A stretch of DNA of 64,000 nucleotides from Candidatus Heimdallarchaeota archaeon (GCA_019058275.1 JAHLVW010000025.1:25171-89170), one strand, 5' to 3'; positions 28,680 to 37,823 are shown, counted from the stretch's first letter. Notes: generated from the letters alone by a model not told the origin. A program made the numbers and translations.

Positions 28680-30053
28680 ATGAGTTGGTATCCGATGTCT
28701 AGTAAAACAAAAGTGGCTATAATTGGTATGGGGTATGTTGGTATTCCTGCTGCTGCTCTTTTTGCAGAAGTTGATGGATTTGAGGTTATTGGTTTACAAA
28801 GACGATCAGAGCGATCGGGTTGGAAGATTGAAGCCTTGAATAAAGGTGAATGTCCGATTTTGAATGAACCCTTATTGCCAGAATTAATTAAGAAAGTTGT
28901 TTTGGAAAGAAAAACATTTCATGTTACAGATGACACAGACATTTTGAAAGAAATGGATTTCATATTGATTGATGTCCAAACCCCAACAGAAAAAGATACC
29001 CATGAACCATTATATAGATCTCTTAGAGAAGTTTCTGCAACCGTTGGTAAGAAAATAAAGAAAGGTGCAGTAGTTATTGTTGAATCCACCGTTGCACCTG
29101 GAACAACAGAATTCATTGTCAAACCTATTCTTGAAGAAAACTCGGGAATGAAAGTGGGTGAAGATTTTCATCTTGTTTTTGCATATGAACGTGTTATGGT
29201 TGGCAGACTCATTAATAACATAGTTAATTATCCAAGAATTATTGGTGGTATTACTGAAGAGTGTACCAAGAAAGGTCTTTGGTTATACAAATACATTGTA
29301 AAAGAAAAACTAATACCTGTGTCAGCTACTACTGGTGAAGTTGCAAAAGTTGTGGAAAATACTTATCGTGATGTTCAAATAGCTTTTGCCAATGAAGTTG
29401 CTTTAGCATGTGAATCTCTTAATGTTGACTTTATTGAAGTTAGACGTTGTGTCAATAGCCTACCATTTAACTCTAATGCTTATCGTGATCTGCATTTACC
29501 AGGAGCTGGAGTAGGTGGACATTGCCTACCAAAAGATCCTTGGTTACTAAAATACGGTGTAGATACATATGGTAAAACAAAAGTTCCTTTTGATGTTATA
29601 GTTAAAGCTAGGATGAGGAATGAAATGATGCCAAGCCATATGGTGGAATTGGCAAAGAATGGTGCAAAAGCTTTAGATATTGATTTCTTAAAAGCAAAAA
29701 TAGCTATCCTTGGTGCATCATTTATTGAAAATTCAGAAGATACAAGAAATTCACCTACTGAAACTTTTGTTGAATTATTAGAAAAAGAAGGAATAAAATG
29801 GGCTATTCATGATCCATTGGTACGTCAAAACGAATTCCCATATCCTGTTTCAAAGAATTTAGAGAAAGTTGTTAAGGATGCAGATATTCTTGTCATTTTC
29901 GTAAAGCATAAGGAATATTATGACCTTAAAGCTAATTGGCTTAAAGGCAAAATGAAATCTGCAATTATTGTTGATGGACGTGATGTCTTAGATCTTGCTA
30001 AATTTAGAAAAGATGGATTCATATCTTACGGTGTTGGAAAGGCCAACTATTAA
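28680..30053 (+). CDS. UDP-N-acetylmannosamine/UDP-glucose dehydrogenase family
   Basis: This 457-residue NAD-dependent nucleotide-sugar dehydrogenase has an N-terminal Rossmann motif GMGYVGIPAAALF, the central helix and the catalytic segment GAGVGGHCLPKDPWLL, whose cysteine forms the thioester intermediate. A C-terminal UDP-sugar domain includes FIENSEDTRNSP. GHCLPKDP is the form found in WecC/WbpA-type enzymes that oxidise C6 of UDP-ManNAc or UDP-GlcNAc to uronic acids for surface glycans. It stands alone; no glycan cluster is visible, so the exact substrate is open. Confidence 0.88.
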   Translation: MSWYPMSSKTKVAIIGMGYVGIPAAALFAEVDGFEVIGLQRRSERSGWKIEALNKGECPILNEPLLPELIKKVVLERKTFHVTDDTDILKEMDFILIDVQTPTEKDTHEPLYRSLREVSATVGKKIKKGAVVIVESTVAPGTTEFIVKPILEENSGMKVGEDFHLVFAYERVMVGRLINNIVNYPRIIGGITEECTKKGLWLYKYIVKEKLIPVSATTGEVAKVVENTYRDVQIAFANEVALACESLNVDFIEVRRCVNSLPFNSNAYRDLHLPGAGVGGHCLPKDPWLLKYGVDTYGKTKVPFDVIVKARMRNEMMPSHMVELAKNGAKALDIDFLKAKIAILGASFIENSEDTRNSPTETFVELLEKEGIKWAIHDPLVRQNEFPYPVSKNLEKVVKDADILVIFVKHKEYYDLKANWLKGKMKSAIIVDGRDVLDLAKFRKDGFISYGVGKANY

Positions 30054-30211
30054 TCCTACTTTTTTATTCCTTACTAGAATAATCTCAATAAGTTTAGAAA
30101 AATATCTCAATATGTTAAGAAAATAAACTACTAACTTTTAGTAAAACTAAGAAAATAGGTAATACAGTAAATAATGAATAAATTTGTATCAAAAATTTGG
30201 AGGACAAGAAA

Positions 30212-30637
30212 ATGTTTGAAGACGAAGATATGTGTGAAATTATCAATAATATGAAAGTTACAATAACCACTGCAAATGAAAGAGGTAGTGGAACTGATGA
30301 TCCAATTAAATTATATATTGGAGAGCATACTTGGGAACTCGATCATCCATTCTGCGACGATTTTGAGAAGGGTAAAACTGATGTTTTTGACTTAGATATT
30401 CCTGAAGGTTTAACCTCGGATTGGTTTCAATATTTCTGCATTAAGAAAGAGCTTGATATACGAAGTGATAAATGGCAATTAAGACGAGTTATTGTGGAAA
30501 TTAATGATAGAGTAATTTATGACTCTAGTGATATAGAGTTTTGGTTCGAATCAAGCAAATCAACTTGGTGTGCAAAAGACTTCTTTTATGGTAAATGTCG
30601 TGGTAATGTAAGTCCTGATTTTGATGTTAAACATTAA
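30212..30637 (+). CDS. PLAT/LH2-like domain protein
   Basis: The ATG at 30212 is chosen because GGAGG (30199-30203) is at the right distance; an earlier TTG at 30197 lies within that site. The 141-residue protein has the PLAT (polycystin/lipoxygenase) pattern. KVTITTANERGSGTDDPIKL corresponds to the opening V-x-TG-x-x-x-GTDA-x-V strand, a WELDHPF loop follows, then DVFDLDIPEG and WQLRRVIVEIN. PLAT domains bind membranes or proteins. No other domain is present. It is a single-gene unit between the sugar dehydrogenase and TFB. Confidence 0.6.
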   Translation: MFEDEDMCEIINNMKVTITTANERGSGTDDPIKLYIGEHTWELDHPFCDDFEKGKTDVFDLDIPEGLTSDWFQYFCIKKELDIRSDKWQLRRVIVEINDRVIYDSSDIEFWFESSKSTWCAKDFFYGKCRGNVSPDFDVKH

Positions 30638-30762
30638 TACTATTCCAACTCTTTTTCTTTTTTTTTTCTCTATATACATACTATACTGCTATTTTCAAAC
30701 CATAGGAAGAATAAATATTCCATTTTCTACTATACTATATATTAGAGAGTGGATGTAATAGT

Positions 30763-30830
30763 GGGAGAAAAGTTTATATAAGTAAAGTGACAAATATACC
30801 ACCAAGGTAGTCCTATTCTCCTACCGAGAG
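30763..30830 (+). promoter_or_regulatory. Promoter and hairpin leader of TFB
   Basis: A purine-rich BRE (GGGAGAAAAG, 30763-30772) directly precedes the TATA box TTTATATA at 30773-30780. Transcription should start near 30803. The leader, about 85 nt to the TTG start, contains GGTAG paired with CTACC around 30805-30825 and a GAGAGAGA tract. This is the clearest archaeal promoter in the window. The hairpin could be regulatory. Confidence 0.65.
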
Positions 30831-30887
30831 AGAGAATGAACTACTCCCCTTTATAGTACTAGTAACAACAAAATTGGAGAAAGTAAA

Positions 30888-31877
30888 TTGTTAAATAAAG
30901 AAATAGTAAAGGAAGAGCAAGACGAATCAGAAGCTTCCTGTAAAATATGCGGTTCTGAAGCCCTCATAAATGATAATTCAAGAGGTGAAAGAATCTGCAC
31001 AGACTGCGGTGCTGTTCAAGATATAATCTTAAGTTCAGGTCCAGAATGGAGAGCCTTTACTAAGAGCGAACAAGATGCTCGTGAAAGAGTAGGTGCTCCA
31101 ACATCAAACTTGAAAATTGATAAGGGATTAAGAACTCAGATTGGGGCTGGTTATAAAGACATCTCTGGGAAGAATTTAAGCCCATCCACAATAGCCAGGA
31201 TGAATAGGTTAAGATGGTTAAATAGAAGAACAGGCAGATCTGAAGCTAGAAACTTAAGAGATGCTATCTTTGAACTTAAAAGAATTGCAAGTCAGCTAGG
31301 TATTTCTGAAGACATTACTGAATCTGCAGCAATTTATTATAGAAGAGCCTTAAAAGCAAAATTAATTCGTGGCAGAAGTATAGATTCAATGACTGCTTCT
31401 GCAATTTATATTGCTTGTAGAACTCATAACGTTCCAAAAACACTCAAAGATATATGCACTACCGGGAAAGTTGATCGTAAAGAGCTTGCTCGATGTGTAA
31501 GGGTGTATATTGTTGAATTAGGCATTAAACCAACACCAATAGATCCTGCTCAACTAGTTTCAAGATTAGGAACTGAGTTGAAGATAACAATGCATACCCA
31601 AAACAGAGCAATTGAGATCTTGCAAACAGTCAGATCTTACAAACTCGATGTTGGTAAGAATCCTATGTCAATTGCTGCTGCAGTTATCTATATCGCTGGT
31701 ATACAAACTGGCGAGCGAAGAACTCAACAACAAGTAGCTGAAGCTGCTAAGACCACTCCTGTAACTCTAAGAAACAGATTTAAAGAATTGGTTGCAGCTT
31801 TAGAAATTGGTCAAGTCACTGTAAAAAGAGGGGCTGCTGCGACACCAGTATATGTTAGAGATCCATACAAATTTTGA
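30888..31877 (+). CDS. tfb: Transcription initiation factor TFB
   Basis: This 329-residue TFB starts at TTG. Residues about 15-45 are the zinc ribbon (CKICG...CTDCG). A B-reader/linker follows with GPEWRAF and then two cyclin repeats (ITESAAIYYRRALKAKLIRG and PMSIAAAVIYIAG) ending with a VTLRNRFKEL helix. It recruits RNA polymerase to TBP/TATA promoters. Several features support translation from TTG: the strong promoter 110 bp upstream and a GGAGAA Shine-Dalgarno sequence. A T-run at 31896-31903 provides a likely terminator. Confidence 0.95.
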   Translation: MLNKEIVKEEQDESEASCKICGSEALINDNSRGERICTDCGAVQDIILSSGPEWRAFTKSEQDARERVGAPTSNLKIDKGLRTQIGAGYKDISGKNLSPSTIARMNRLRWLNRRTGRSEARNLRDAIFELKRIASQLGISEDITESAAIYYRRALKAKLIRGRSIDSMTASAIYIACRTHNVPKTLKDICTTGKVDRKELARCVRVYIVELGIKPTPIDPAQLVSRLGTELKITMHTQNRAIEILQTVRSYKLDVGKNPMSIAAAVIYIAGIQTGERRTQQQVAEAAKTTPVTLRNRFKELVAALEIGQVTVKRGAAATPVYVRDPYKF

Positions 31878-31984
31878 TGGGTCTTGAAACCTTCTTTTTT
31901 TGTCATCTCAAAGACTGAAGTGGAGGTGATTGATCAGCCTCCTCCATTTCATCCAATATATTTTTCTGCAATTTAGCTTCTTAT

Positions 31985-32245
31985 TCATAATTAATAATGT
32001 TCAATCTAGCAATCAATGACTATTTAAGTGGAAAGCTAATACTGGATAATAACAAATTTTTAATAGAAAGAAAAATCTCAACAACGACATGTGAAAGAGA
32101 AGAACTCGACACTGTTAAGGATGCTGAGATGCACCATTCCTTGACCATGAGCAATGCTGACTTGAAGAGCTCAACCAACTCAATGAACAAGTAGGCTGGG
32201 AACATAGGCAGGGAAAAGATAGTAAAAAACATATTAGAAGGTTAT
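31985..32245 (+). repeat. Dispersed repeat copy 2, upstream of rfcS
   Basis: This is a second degenerate copy of the 3' end of the RAMP/HD gene: AATAATG, then codons for LAINDYLSGKL (parent MAINDYYSKKL), ending with the serine/threonine-rich tail and the shared GGGAACATAGGCAGGGAA segment (32195-32215). It lies between TFB and rfcS and stops just before the rfcS start. The corresponding terminal hairpin is poorly preserved. A 65-residue frame runs through it but is probably not a gene. Confidence 0.65.
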
Positions 32246-32251
32246 TATACA

Positions 32252-33235
32252 ATGCTTTGGGCTGAAAAATATCGTCCTCGATTCCTTAAAGATATCATCA
32301 ATCAACAAGAAATCAAAAATCGTTTACAAGGTTTTATTAGTGCTGGTACTATGCCCCATCTTCTATTTGCTGGTCCACCTGGTACTGGTAAGACTACTGC
32401 AGCACTTGTTTTAATTAATGAGCTTCTTGGCGATTTTGATGTTTTTGGACGTAAAGAAGATCAACTACAGACCAGCATTCCATATTTAGAGTTAAATGCT
32501 TCTGATGAGCGTGGTATCAATGTTGTTCGTGAACGCATTAAAAATTTTGCTCACCTTATGGCCATTAATGCTCCTTTTCGAATCATTATTTTAGATGAAG
32601 CAGATTCTATGACCCCAGATGCCCAACATGCACTTAGACGAACAATGGAAAAATATAGTTCTACTTGTCGTTTTGTTTTGATTTGTAATTACAGTTCGAA
32701 AATAATTGAGCCTATTCAATCACGTTGTGCCGTTTTTCGTTTTGCACCTTTAAGTGAAAAAGATACCAAGAAGTACCTCCAAAATATCATCAAAAAAGAA
32801 AATATAGCAATCTCACCTGAAGGCATTGCAGCAGTTATTTATGTTTCAGAAGGTGATTTGCGAAGAGCTACTAATGTTTTACAATCCTCAGCAATAGGTG
32901 GGAAAGAAATCTCTGAGGATAATATTTACAAAGCTACAGGAAAAGCTCAACCTCAAGAAATCCGAAAAATGATTAAATTTGCTACCACTGGTGCTTTTAA
33001 AGAATCTCGCAAGTTGTTACTCGAGTTGCTCATTAAGCAAGGACTTTCTGCTCAGGACATTATAAAACAGATTCATCGTGAAGCAATTGTCATGACTGAC
33101 ATTGAAGATAAAACTAAAGTTGAGATGATTAAAATGATAGGTGAGGTTGATTTCAGACTTACTGAAGGATCTAATCCTGAGATACAACTATCAGCTTTGC
33201 TTGCACATTTAGTTGGATTAAAACTGAATTCATAA
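32252..33235 (+). CDS. rfcS: Replication factor C small subunit (clamp loader)
   Basis: This 327-residue AAA+ clamp-loader subunit has Walker A GPPGTGKTT (near 46-54), Walker B ILDEAD, the sensor QHALRRTME and the SRC arginine-finger motif QSRCAVF. It loads PCNA onto primed DNA with the large subunit RfcL, which is not in the window. The length and the absence of an intein are usual. It starts immediately after repeat copy 2, so its promoter would lie within or beside the repeat. Confidence 0.95.
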   Translation: MLWAEKYRPRFLKDIINQQEIKNRLQGFISAGTMPHLLFAGPPGTGKTTAALVLINELLGDFDVFGRKEDQLQTSIPYLELNASDERGINVVRERIKNFAHLMAINAPFRIIILDEADSMTPDAQHALRRTMEKYSSTCRFVLICNYSSKIIEPIQSRCAVFRFAPLSEKDTKKYLQNIIKKENIAISPEGIAAVIYVSEGDLRRATNVLQSSAIGGKEISEDNIYKATGKAQPQEIRKMIKFATTGAFKESRKLLLELLIKQGLSAQDIIKQIHREAIVMTDIEDKTKVEMIKMIGEVDFRLTEGSNPEIQLSALLAHLVGLKLNS

Positions 33236-33246
33236 ATCTAAGTACT

Positions 33247-34548
33247 TTAGTGTATACAAGTTTCAGCTATTTCTACAAGATCTGTTTGAGGGTTTTTCAC
33301 TTCAATTACAGGCTTTAATGGAATTAGTTCAAAATCTTCTTTCAAGCGTTCTATACCACCACCAGTGATATTTAGTAGTACTAGTTCATTTGGATTTATT
33401 TTCTCCTGTTCCACTGCTTGTATTAATGAAGCAATGGCAACTGCTGCTGGGGGTACGATATCAATTTCTTCTGTTTGATAGATAAATTTCATTGCATTTT
33501 TTGCTTCATCTTCTGATACAGCGTACATTTCACCATTAGTATCTGAAAGGGCTTGGTATACTCCACCATCTATTGAATATGATAGTGTTCGATTTGCTAG
33601 AACTTCAGCAAATAATGAAGACATTTCATGAGGTGGAATTCTGAAATCTTCATTGATGATTTGATTTCTTCTTGCTTTCCATGCATGGACTATTGGTGCA
33701 AACCTACTATTTTGTGATAAATGTAAGCGTGCTGGTTGATCACCAAAACGTCCATCTTCTATTAATCTAATTGATGCTTCCCAAGCAGCAATCCCTCCTG
33801 TTCCACTACCAATTGCTTGGAAATAATGCTTAGGAATTTTTCCTATTTCTGCAACGCCTTCAAGAAAACAAGTTCCCATTCCATCTCTTCTTGCTATATT
33901 TCTTGCTCCTCCTTCTGTTTCAACTCCAATTTCGTTGCATATTCTTTTCCCTAATTCTATTGCATTTGTATAATCATTTCCATTAGCTAATGTGATATAC
34001 TTGACATTATTCTCATTGATTTCTTTTGTAGTCCATAATCTTGAGTTTGCAGATTTCGCTGCAACAATTAACACTTCAAAATTTTGATTTATAGTCTCTT
34101 CTGCAAATGCTCTACCAGTATTCCCAGCTGTTGCCAATAGAATCCTTTTAACACCATTTTCTTTTGCACGTGATATGGATGGTGGGGCTTCTAAGCCTTT
34201 GAACGTTCCAGTTAGGATGTTTGCTTTTTTCTCAGGCCAATATCCATTAAACGCAATAAACAGGTTCTGTAACCCTAGTTCTTTAGCAAATCCTTTGGAT
34301 TTGTAAACAACTGTTTTACCTGCTTCACTTTTTGATTCTTTTCCATTTGAAGCTGACTTTTGTATGGGTGGAGATTTTACTGGTAACCATTCATGAAAAC
34401 GCCAGATGTTATTTTCATTTGAAGGGTTAAATTGCCTATTTTCGTATATAGTTCTATAGAAGCCACTTTTTCCACAAGAACAAACTATGTTATAGTTATC
34501 TGTTATTTCTGTATGGCATGAAAGGCATTTGAGTTTATATGAACTCAT
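33247..34548 (-). CDS. Cysteate synthase
   Basis: This 433-residue PLP enzyme of the threonine-synthase fold is closest, by recognisable blocks, to archaeal cysteate synthase of methanogens. It has RFHEWLPV, LFIAFNGYWPEKKANI, TGTFKGLEA with the PLP lysine at 117, ATAGNTGRAFAEE, EGGARNIARRDGMGT and YFQAIGSGTGGIAAWEASI. It makes L-cysteate from O-phospho-L-serine and sulfite, the entry to sulfopyruvate and coenzyme M in some methanogens. The N-terminus bears a CxxC and CSCG zinc-like pair. The next gene on the same strand upstream encodes APS/PAPS reductase, the sulfite source, so the pairing makes biochemical sense. Threonine synthase is the main alternative. Confidence 0.8.
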   Translation of the reverse strand: MSSYKLKCLSCHTEITDNYNIVCSCGKSGFYRTIYENRQFNPSNENNIWRFHEWLPVKSPPIQKSASNGKESKSEAGKTVVYKSKGFAKELGLQNLFIAFNGYWPEKKANILTGTFKGLEAPPSISRAKENGVKRILLATAGNTGRAFAEETINQNFEVLIVAAKSANSRLWTTKEINENNVKYITLANGNDYTNAIELGKRICNEIGVETEGGARNIARRDGMGTCFLEGVAEIGKIPKHYFQAIGSGTGGIAAWEASIRLIEDGRFGDQPARLHLSQNSRFAPIVHAWKARRNQIINEDFRIPPHEMSSLFAEVLANRTLSYSIDGGVYQALSDTNGEMYAVSEDEAKNAMKFIYQTEEIDIVPPAAVAIASLIQAVEQEKINPNELVLLNITGGGIERLKEDFELIPLKPVIEVKNPQTDLVEIAETCIH

Positions 34549-34603
34549 TTCTATGTTCTCCTTAGTTGGATCAATTTAAGTTGAAACTTTTGCATTCTTG
34601 GTT

Positions 34604-35317
34604 TTATTGCTTTAATGACATTGTATGGATACCACATTCTCCCCCACATTTGCTTGTACCAATCCAACGCCCTTCTCGTTCGGGTTCAATATCACTAATC
34701 ATATTTGTGCAAGGTTCACAACCTAAACTTCGATAACCTTTAGCATAAAAGGGATGTATTGGTATGTTGTAAATTGCCATGTATCTCCAAATATCTAATT
34801 CAGTCCAGTTTAGAATTGGGTTGATTTTCACTAATCCGCCTTTTTCCTCGACTTCCTGATAATTTTTACGTGTTCTTCCTTCTGTATTTCTCAAACCGCA
34901 AATCCAAGCATCAAGATTTTTCACTGCTTCTTTTGTTGGCTCAACTTTCAGAATTCTACAACATTTATCAGGATTGGTTTTTGGAAGATTTTTATCTACT
35001 TTCTCCTTAGACATAAATTCGACTAGGTTCAAATTATAATGTTGAATCATTTGATCTTTATACTCGAAAGTTTCTTTTGGTTTAAAAGGAGTCACAACTG
35101 TAAATATTTTTACATCTGGTTTTATTTGCAATGCTAGATGTACAACTACCATGCTATCTTTTCCGAAACTGCATGCTACCTGCACTTTATCACCATATTC
35201 TTCAATAGCATCAGAGATAATCTCTCTTGCATGTTTTATTTTTCCCAGAAGTGTATTTTCTTGGAAATATATTTCTGGATTTTTATTTTTAGTAGCTAAA
35301 TTCATTGCTAAAACCAT
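34604..35317 (-). CDS. cysH: APS/PAPS reductase with iron-sulfur cysteines
   Basis: This 237-residue protein has the PP-loop SFGKDS (50-55), a CC pair (119-120), CEPC (200-203) and a final ECGIH motif (catalytic Cys228). The CC plus CxxC set binds a [4Fe-4S] cluster and marks the assimilatory APS-reductase type. It reduces adenylylsulfate to sulfite with a thiol donor. Its product is the second substrate of the cysteate synthase encoded 55 bp downstream. Three palindromes upstream (35433-35498) suggest regulation, probably by sulfur status. Confidence 0.9.
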   Translation of the reverse strand: MVLAMNLATKNKNPEIYFQENTLLGKIKHAREIISDAIEEYGDKVQVACSFGKDSMVVVHLALQIKPDVKIFTVVTPFKPKETFEYKDQMIQHYNLNLVEFMSKEKVDKNLPKTNPDKCCRILKVEPTKEAVKNLDAWICGLRNTEGRTRKNYQEVEEKGGLVKINPILNWTELDIWRYMAIYNIPIHPFYAKGYRSLGCEPCTNMISDIEPEREGRWIGTSKCGGECGIHTMSLKQ

Positions 35318-35419
35318 TCCTTCTCGTTTTGTACTTTGCTTCGTTTTTGTTGGTTTCTCCCAATTTTTTAAGAGAGAATCTCTTGGAAGATGTTCGTATG
35401 AAAATTATAAGATAAACAA

Positions 35420-35500
35420 ATATATAAAGTTGTTTCCTTAAACGGAAAATAAGTTTCCTAATTAGGAAGGAAAAGTCATAGTGGTTTCCTAATTAGGATA
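35420..35500 (-). promoter_or_regulatory. Three palindromic operators and TATA box upstream of cysH
   Basis: On the minus strand a TATA element (TTTATATA, complement of 35421-35429) lies about 100 bp before the cysH start. Just upstream are three palindromes: TTTCCTTAAACGGAAA (35433-35448) and two copies of TCCTAATTAGGA (35456-35467 and 35487-35498). Their centres are 21 and 31 bp apart, close to two and three helical turns, so a dimeric regulator could bind all three on one face. The position upstream of the TATA box fits an activator or an array-type repressor. Confidence 0.7.
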
Positions 35501-35548
35501 TAATCTTGTCTATTTTTGTCAGTAACGTATCAAAATTCCAGCGGTTAG

Positions 35549-36847
35549 TCATGTCCCTTCCTTAAATCCTGTCAAGTATTCTCGCTGCTCATCTGTTAAC
35601 GGTTGTAGGTTGATGTTGTGGGATTCAAGTGCCATTTGGGCAATATAATCATCTAACTCATTAGGTATGTTTATGACTTCTTTTGAAAGCTTTCCTTCAT
35701 TCTTAGCTATGTATTCAAGTGCTAATGCTTGAACTGCAAATGAACCATCCATTATCTCGAGTGGATGACCTTGTCCAGCAGGTCTTGCTAAATTAACCAG
35801 TCGACCTTTAGAAAGAATATAAAGACGTTTTCCGTCTTTTAGAAGATACAGCTCACAGTTTGGATTAATTTCTTTAATCTCTTTAGCTATTTTTTCCAAA
35901 CCAGGAATGTCAATTTCGATGTCAAAGTGTCCTGCATTTGCTAGCATAGCACCATCTTTCATTAATTTCATATGTTCGATATCAATTACTTTCTTGTCTC
36001 CAGTTGCAGTGATGAACAGATCACCGATTGGTGCTGCTTGCTCCATATTCATAACTTCAAACCCTTCATACAAGGCTTCTAATCCTTTATGCCAACCAGA
36101 AGGTTCTGTTTCTTCAGCATATGGCATTCTATCACCAGCTTCAATGACAATAGTTCTTGCACCCATTCCTCTAGCTCTAATAGCTAATCCTCTTCCACAC
36201 CAACCATACCCTACAACAACAACATTTTTACCAGCAATAAGATTGTTAGTAATAGTCATTATAGCATTAAGAGCAGATTGCCCAGTTCCATATCTGTTAT
36301 CAAATAGATGCTTTGAATACGCACCATTCGCATTCATGATTGGGAATTTCAATGCTCCTTCTTTTTCCATTGCTTTTAGTCGTATGATACCTGTTGTCGT
36401 TTCTTCACTAGCTCCAACAACATTCTCAATTAATTCTGGTCGTTTAAAATGAATGATATTTATTAGATCAGCTCCATCATCAATGAGCAAATTTGGTTTT
36501 GAATCAAGAACACTGTTTAAATTAGCATAATAATCTTCATTGCTCTGATTAGCCCATGCAAAAACTTCGATTCCATCGAATTTAGTCAATGCAGCAGCAA
36601 CTCTATCATCAGTTGTAAGTGGATTGCAACTTGCTACTCTAACAGTAGCACCACCTGCTCTGAGAGTTCTAATGAGTTGTCCTGTTTTCTTTTCCAAATG
36701 CAAAGCAACACTCACTTTCTTTCCTTTCAAAGGTAATTCTTTTTCAAAGCGTTCCTTAATAGCACCTAGTATTGGCATGTTCTTTTCAGCCCATTCTAAT
36801 TCTTTCATACCTTCTTCAGCTAAACCAATGTCTTTTACTTTACTCAT
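35549..36847 (-). CDS. ahcY: S-adenosylhomocysteine hydrolase
   Basis: This 432-residue protein is SAH hydrolase. The NAD-binding motif is GYGWCGRGLA, with catalytic neighbourhoods CNPLTT and NRYGTGQSALNAI, and a C-terminal LDDYIA helix. It splits S-adenosylhomocysteine to adenosine and homocysteine, reversing product inhibition of methyltransferases. It is downstream of cysH on the same strand, separated by 231 bp of operator-rich DNA. Its leader (36850-37010) is strongly structured. Confidence 0.95.
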   Translation of the reverse strand: MSKVKDIGLAEEGMKELEWAEKNMPILGAIKERFEKELPLKGKKVSVALHLEKKTGQLIRTLRAGGATVRVASCNPLTTDDRVAAALTKFDGIEVFAWANQSNEDYYANLNSVLDSKPNLLIDDGADLINIIHFKRPELIENVVGASEETTTGIIRLKAMEKEGALKFPIMNANGAYSKHLFDNRYGTGQSALNAIMTITNNLIAGKNVVVVGYGWCGRGLAIRARGMGARTIVIEAGDRMPYAEETEPSGWHKGLEALYEGFEVMNMEQAAPIGDLFITATGDKKVIDIEHMKLMKDGAMLANAGHFDIEIDIPGLEKIAKEIKEINPNCELYLLKDGKRLYILSKGRLVNLARPAGQGHPLEIMDGSFAVQALALEYIAKNEGKLSKEVINIPNELDDYIAQMALESHNINLQPLTDEQREYLTGFKEGT

Positions 36848-36894
36848 AATCCATCACGTACTAGAAAATTATACTATTGCTTTAAGAATTTTTA

Positions 36895-37008
36895 GAATAT
36901 TAAAATAAAAAAAAAGTAATTAAAGATGAAAGGTCTTAGTCTCGACCCTTCATCAGGGTGTTCACCGCTCACCTTTGTCCTCCACGAACAAAGGAACAGA
37001 ACTATTAT
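36895..37008 (-). promoter_or_regulatory. Three-hairpin structured leader or terminator before ahcY
   Basis: On the minus strand, between the CopG-like gene and ahcY, three inverted repeats follow one another. The first is CCTTTGT/ACAAAGG around 36980-37004, the second GGTG/CACC around 36955-36972, and the third is an 11-bp stem GATGAA.GGTC/GACC.TTCATC (36925-36951) with one mismatch. A T-run on that strand follows (36898-36921). The last hairpin plus T-run resembles a terminator. The stacked arrangement in front of a SAM-cycle gene suggests an attenuator or riboswitch-like element. Confidence 0.5.
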
Positions 37009-37015
37009 GGTTGTT

Positions 37016-37162
37016 TTAATCAGCTGCCCACAATTCATCACGTAATAAATCGCGAATTGCTACCCTAATAATTTCACTTTTGTTTGGGTATCTTTTTTGT
37101 CTGACTAATTCTTCTAGCCCATCAAGGAAGCCCTCGGGAACGTGTACTGTTAGTAATCTCAT
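37016..37162 (-). CDS. CopG/ribbon-helix-helix DNA-binding protein
   Basis: This short gene encodes a 48-residue protein, MRLLTVHVPEGFLDGL, then EELVRQKRYPNKSEIIRVAI and a short tail. An N-terminal beta strand followed by a helix, an NKSE turn and a second helix is the ribbon-helix-helix (CopG) signature. The protein would be a dimeric transcription regulator. It lies upstream of the structured leader of ahcY on the same strand, so it may regulate that region or itself. Confidence 0.75.
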   Translation of the reverse strand: MRLLTVHVPEGFLDGLEELVRQKRYPNKSEIIRVAIRDLLRDELWAAD

Positions 37163-37373
37163 CAATTTTCTTTACACCTCGACACAAGAGAAAACCCTGG
37201 CTATGATCTCCGCGCTCCAATTTGCTACCATTGTTTTTCGGAGTTTTTGAGTTTTTTTCCATATCCCGTAGGCAATCTCTAGATATAGACGATAGTATCA
37301 TCCCTTTTAAAAAGAAAAGTAATCCTAAAGTACTACCCCCGTACTACCCTATTTTCAGTGAATATTAGATAAT

Positions 37374-37700
37374 CTACTTGGAAAAAGATTCTTCAAGTTT
37401 TGCTATAATTGCTTCTTCATCTTTTGAAATAACACCATCTTCTAGTGCTAATTGTTTTACACTAGCAATTAAGCGATCTTTAAAGGAAGCTTTTCCTAAT
37501 GCTTCAGGTATTCCCCCTTCTTCCTCTATGCACTTCGCTACTTCTTTTTCAAATGATCTTATATCAACTTCAATTTGAGAGAGTAATAGAGATTCCTCAG
37601 GAGTAATTACTCCATCTTCCATTGCTTGATTTACGATTGCTTCAAGCAAATTGCTGAGGAAAGGTTTGAAATGCTCTTTGAATGCCATTTTTCTACCCAC
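37374..37700 (-). CDS. Small helical protein with two EDGVI(T/S) repeats
   Basis: This 108-residue all-helical protein has two copies of a motif: QAMEDGVITPEESLLL at about 26-41 and QLALEDGVISKDEEAII at about 83-99. They resemble TerB-like or EF-hand-type helix-loop units (xDGxIxxxE). Metal binding is not certain. The gene stands alone between RidA and the CopG gene. No family is assigned. Confidence 0.5.
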   Translation of the reverse strand: MGRKMAFKEHFKPFLSNLLEAIVNQAMEDGVITPEESLLLSQIEVDIRSFEKEVAKCIEEEGGIPEALGKASFKDRLIASVKQLALEDGVISKDEEAIIAKLEESFSK

Positions 37701-37823
37701 TCAATTCATCGATTTGTTTTTTATTATTTTTTCTCTTCTATATATATAATGGTTTAGCAATTACTTGACCGTTAAGGAAATTTAAATAAAAAAATCAAAG
37801 ATTAGTAGTTAGCTACTTCTAAT

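Noticed and set aside
33247..34548. Threonine synthase
   Set aside because: The blocks around GYWPEK, GNTGRAF and EGGARN(I/V)ARR match cysteate synthase as remembered, and the APS reductase neighbour supplies sulfite. Not excluded without a tree.
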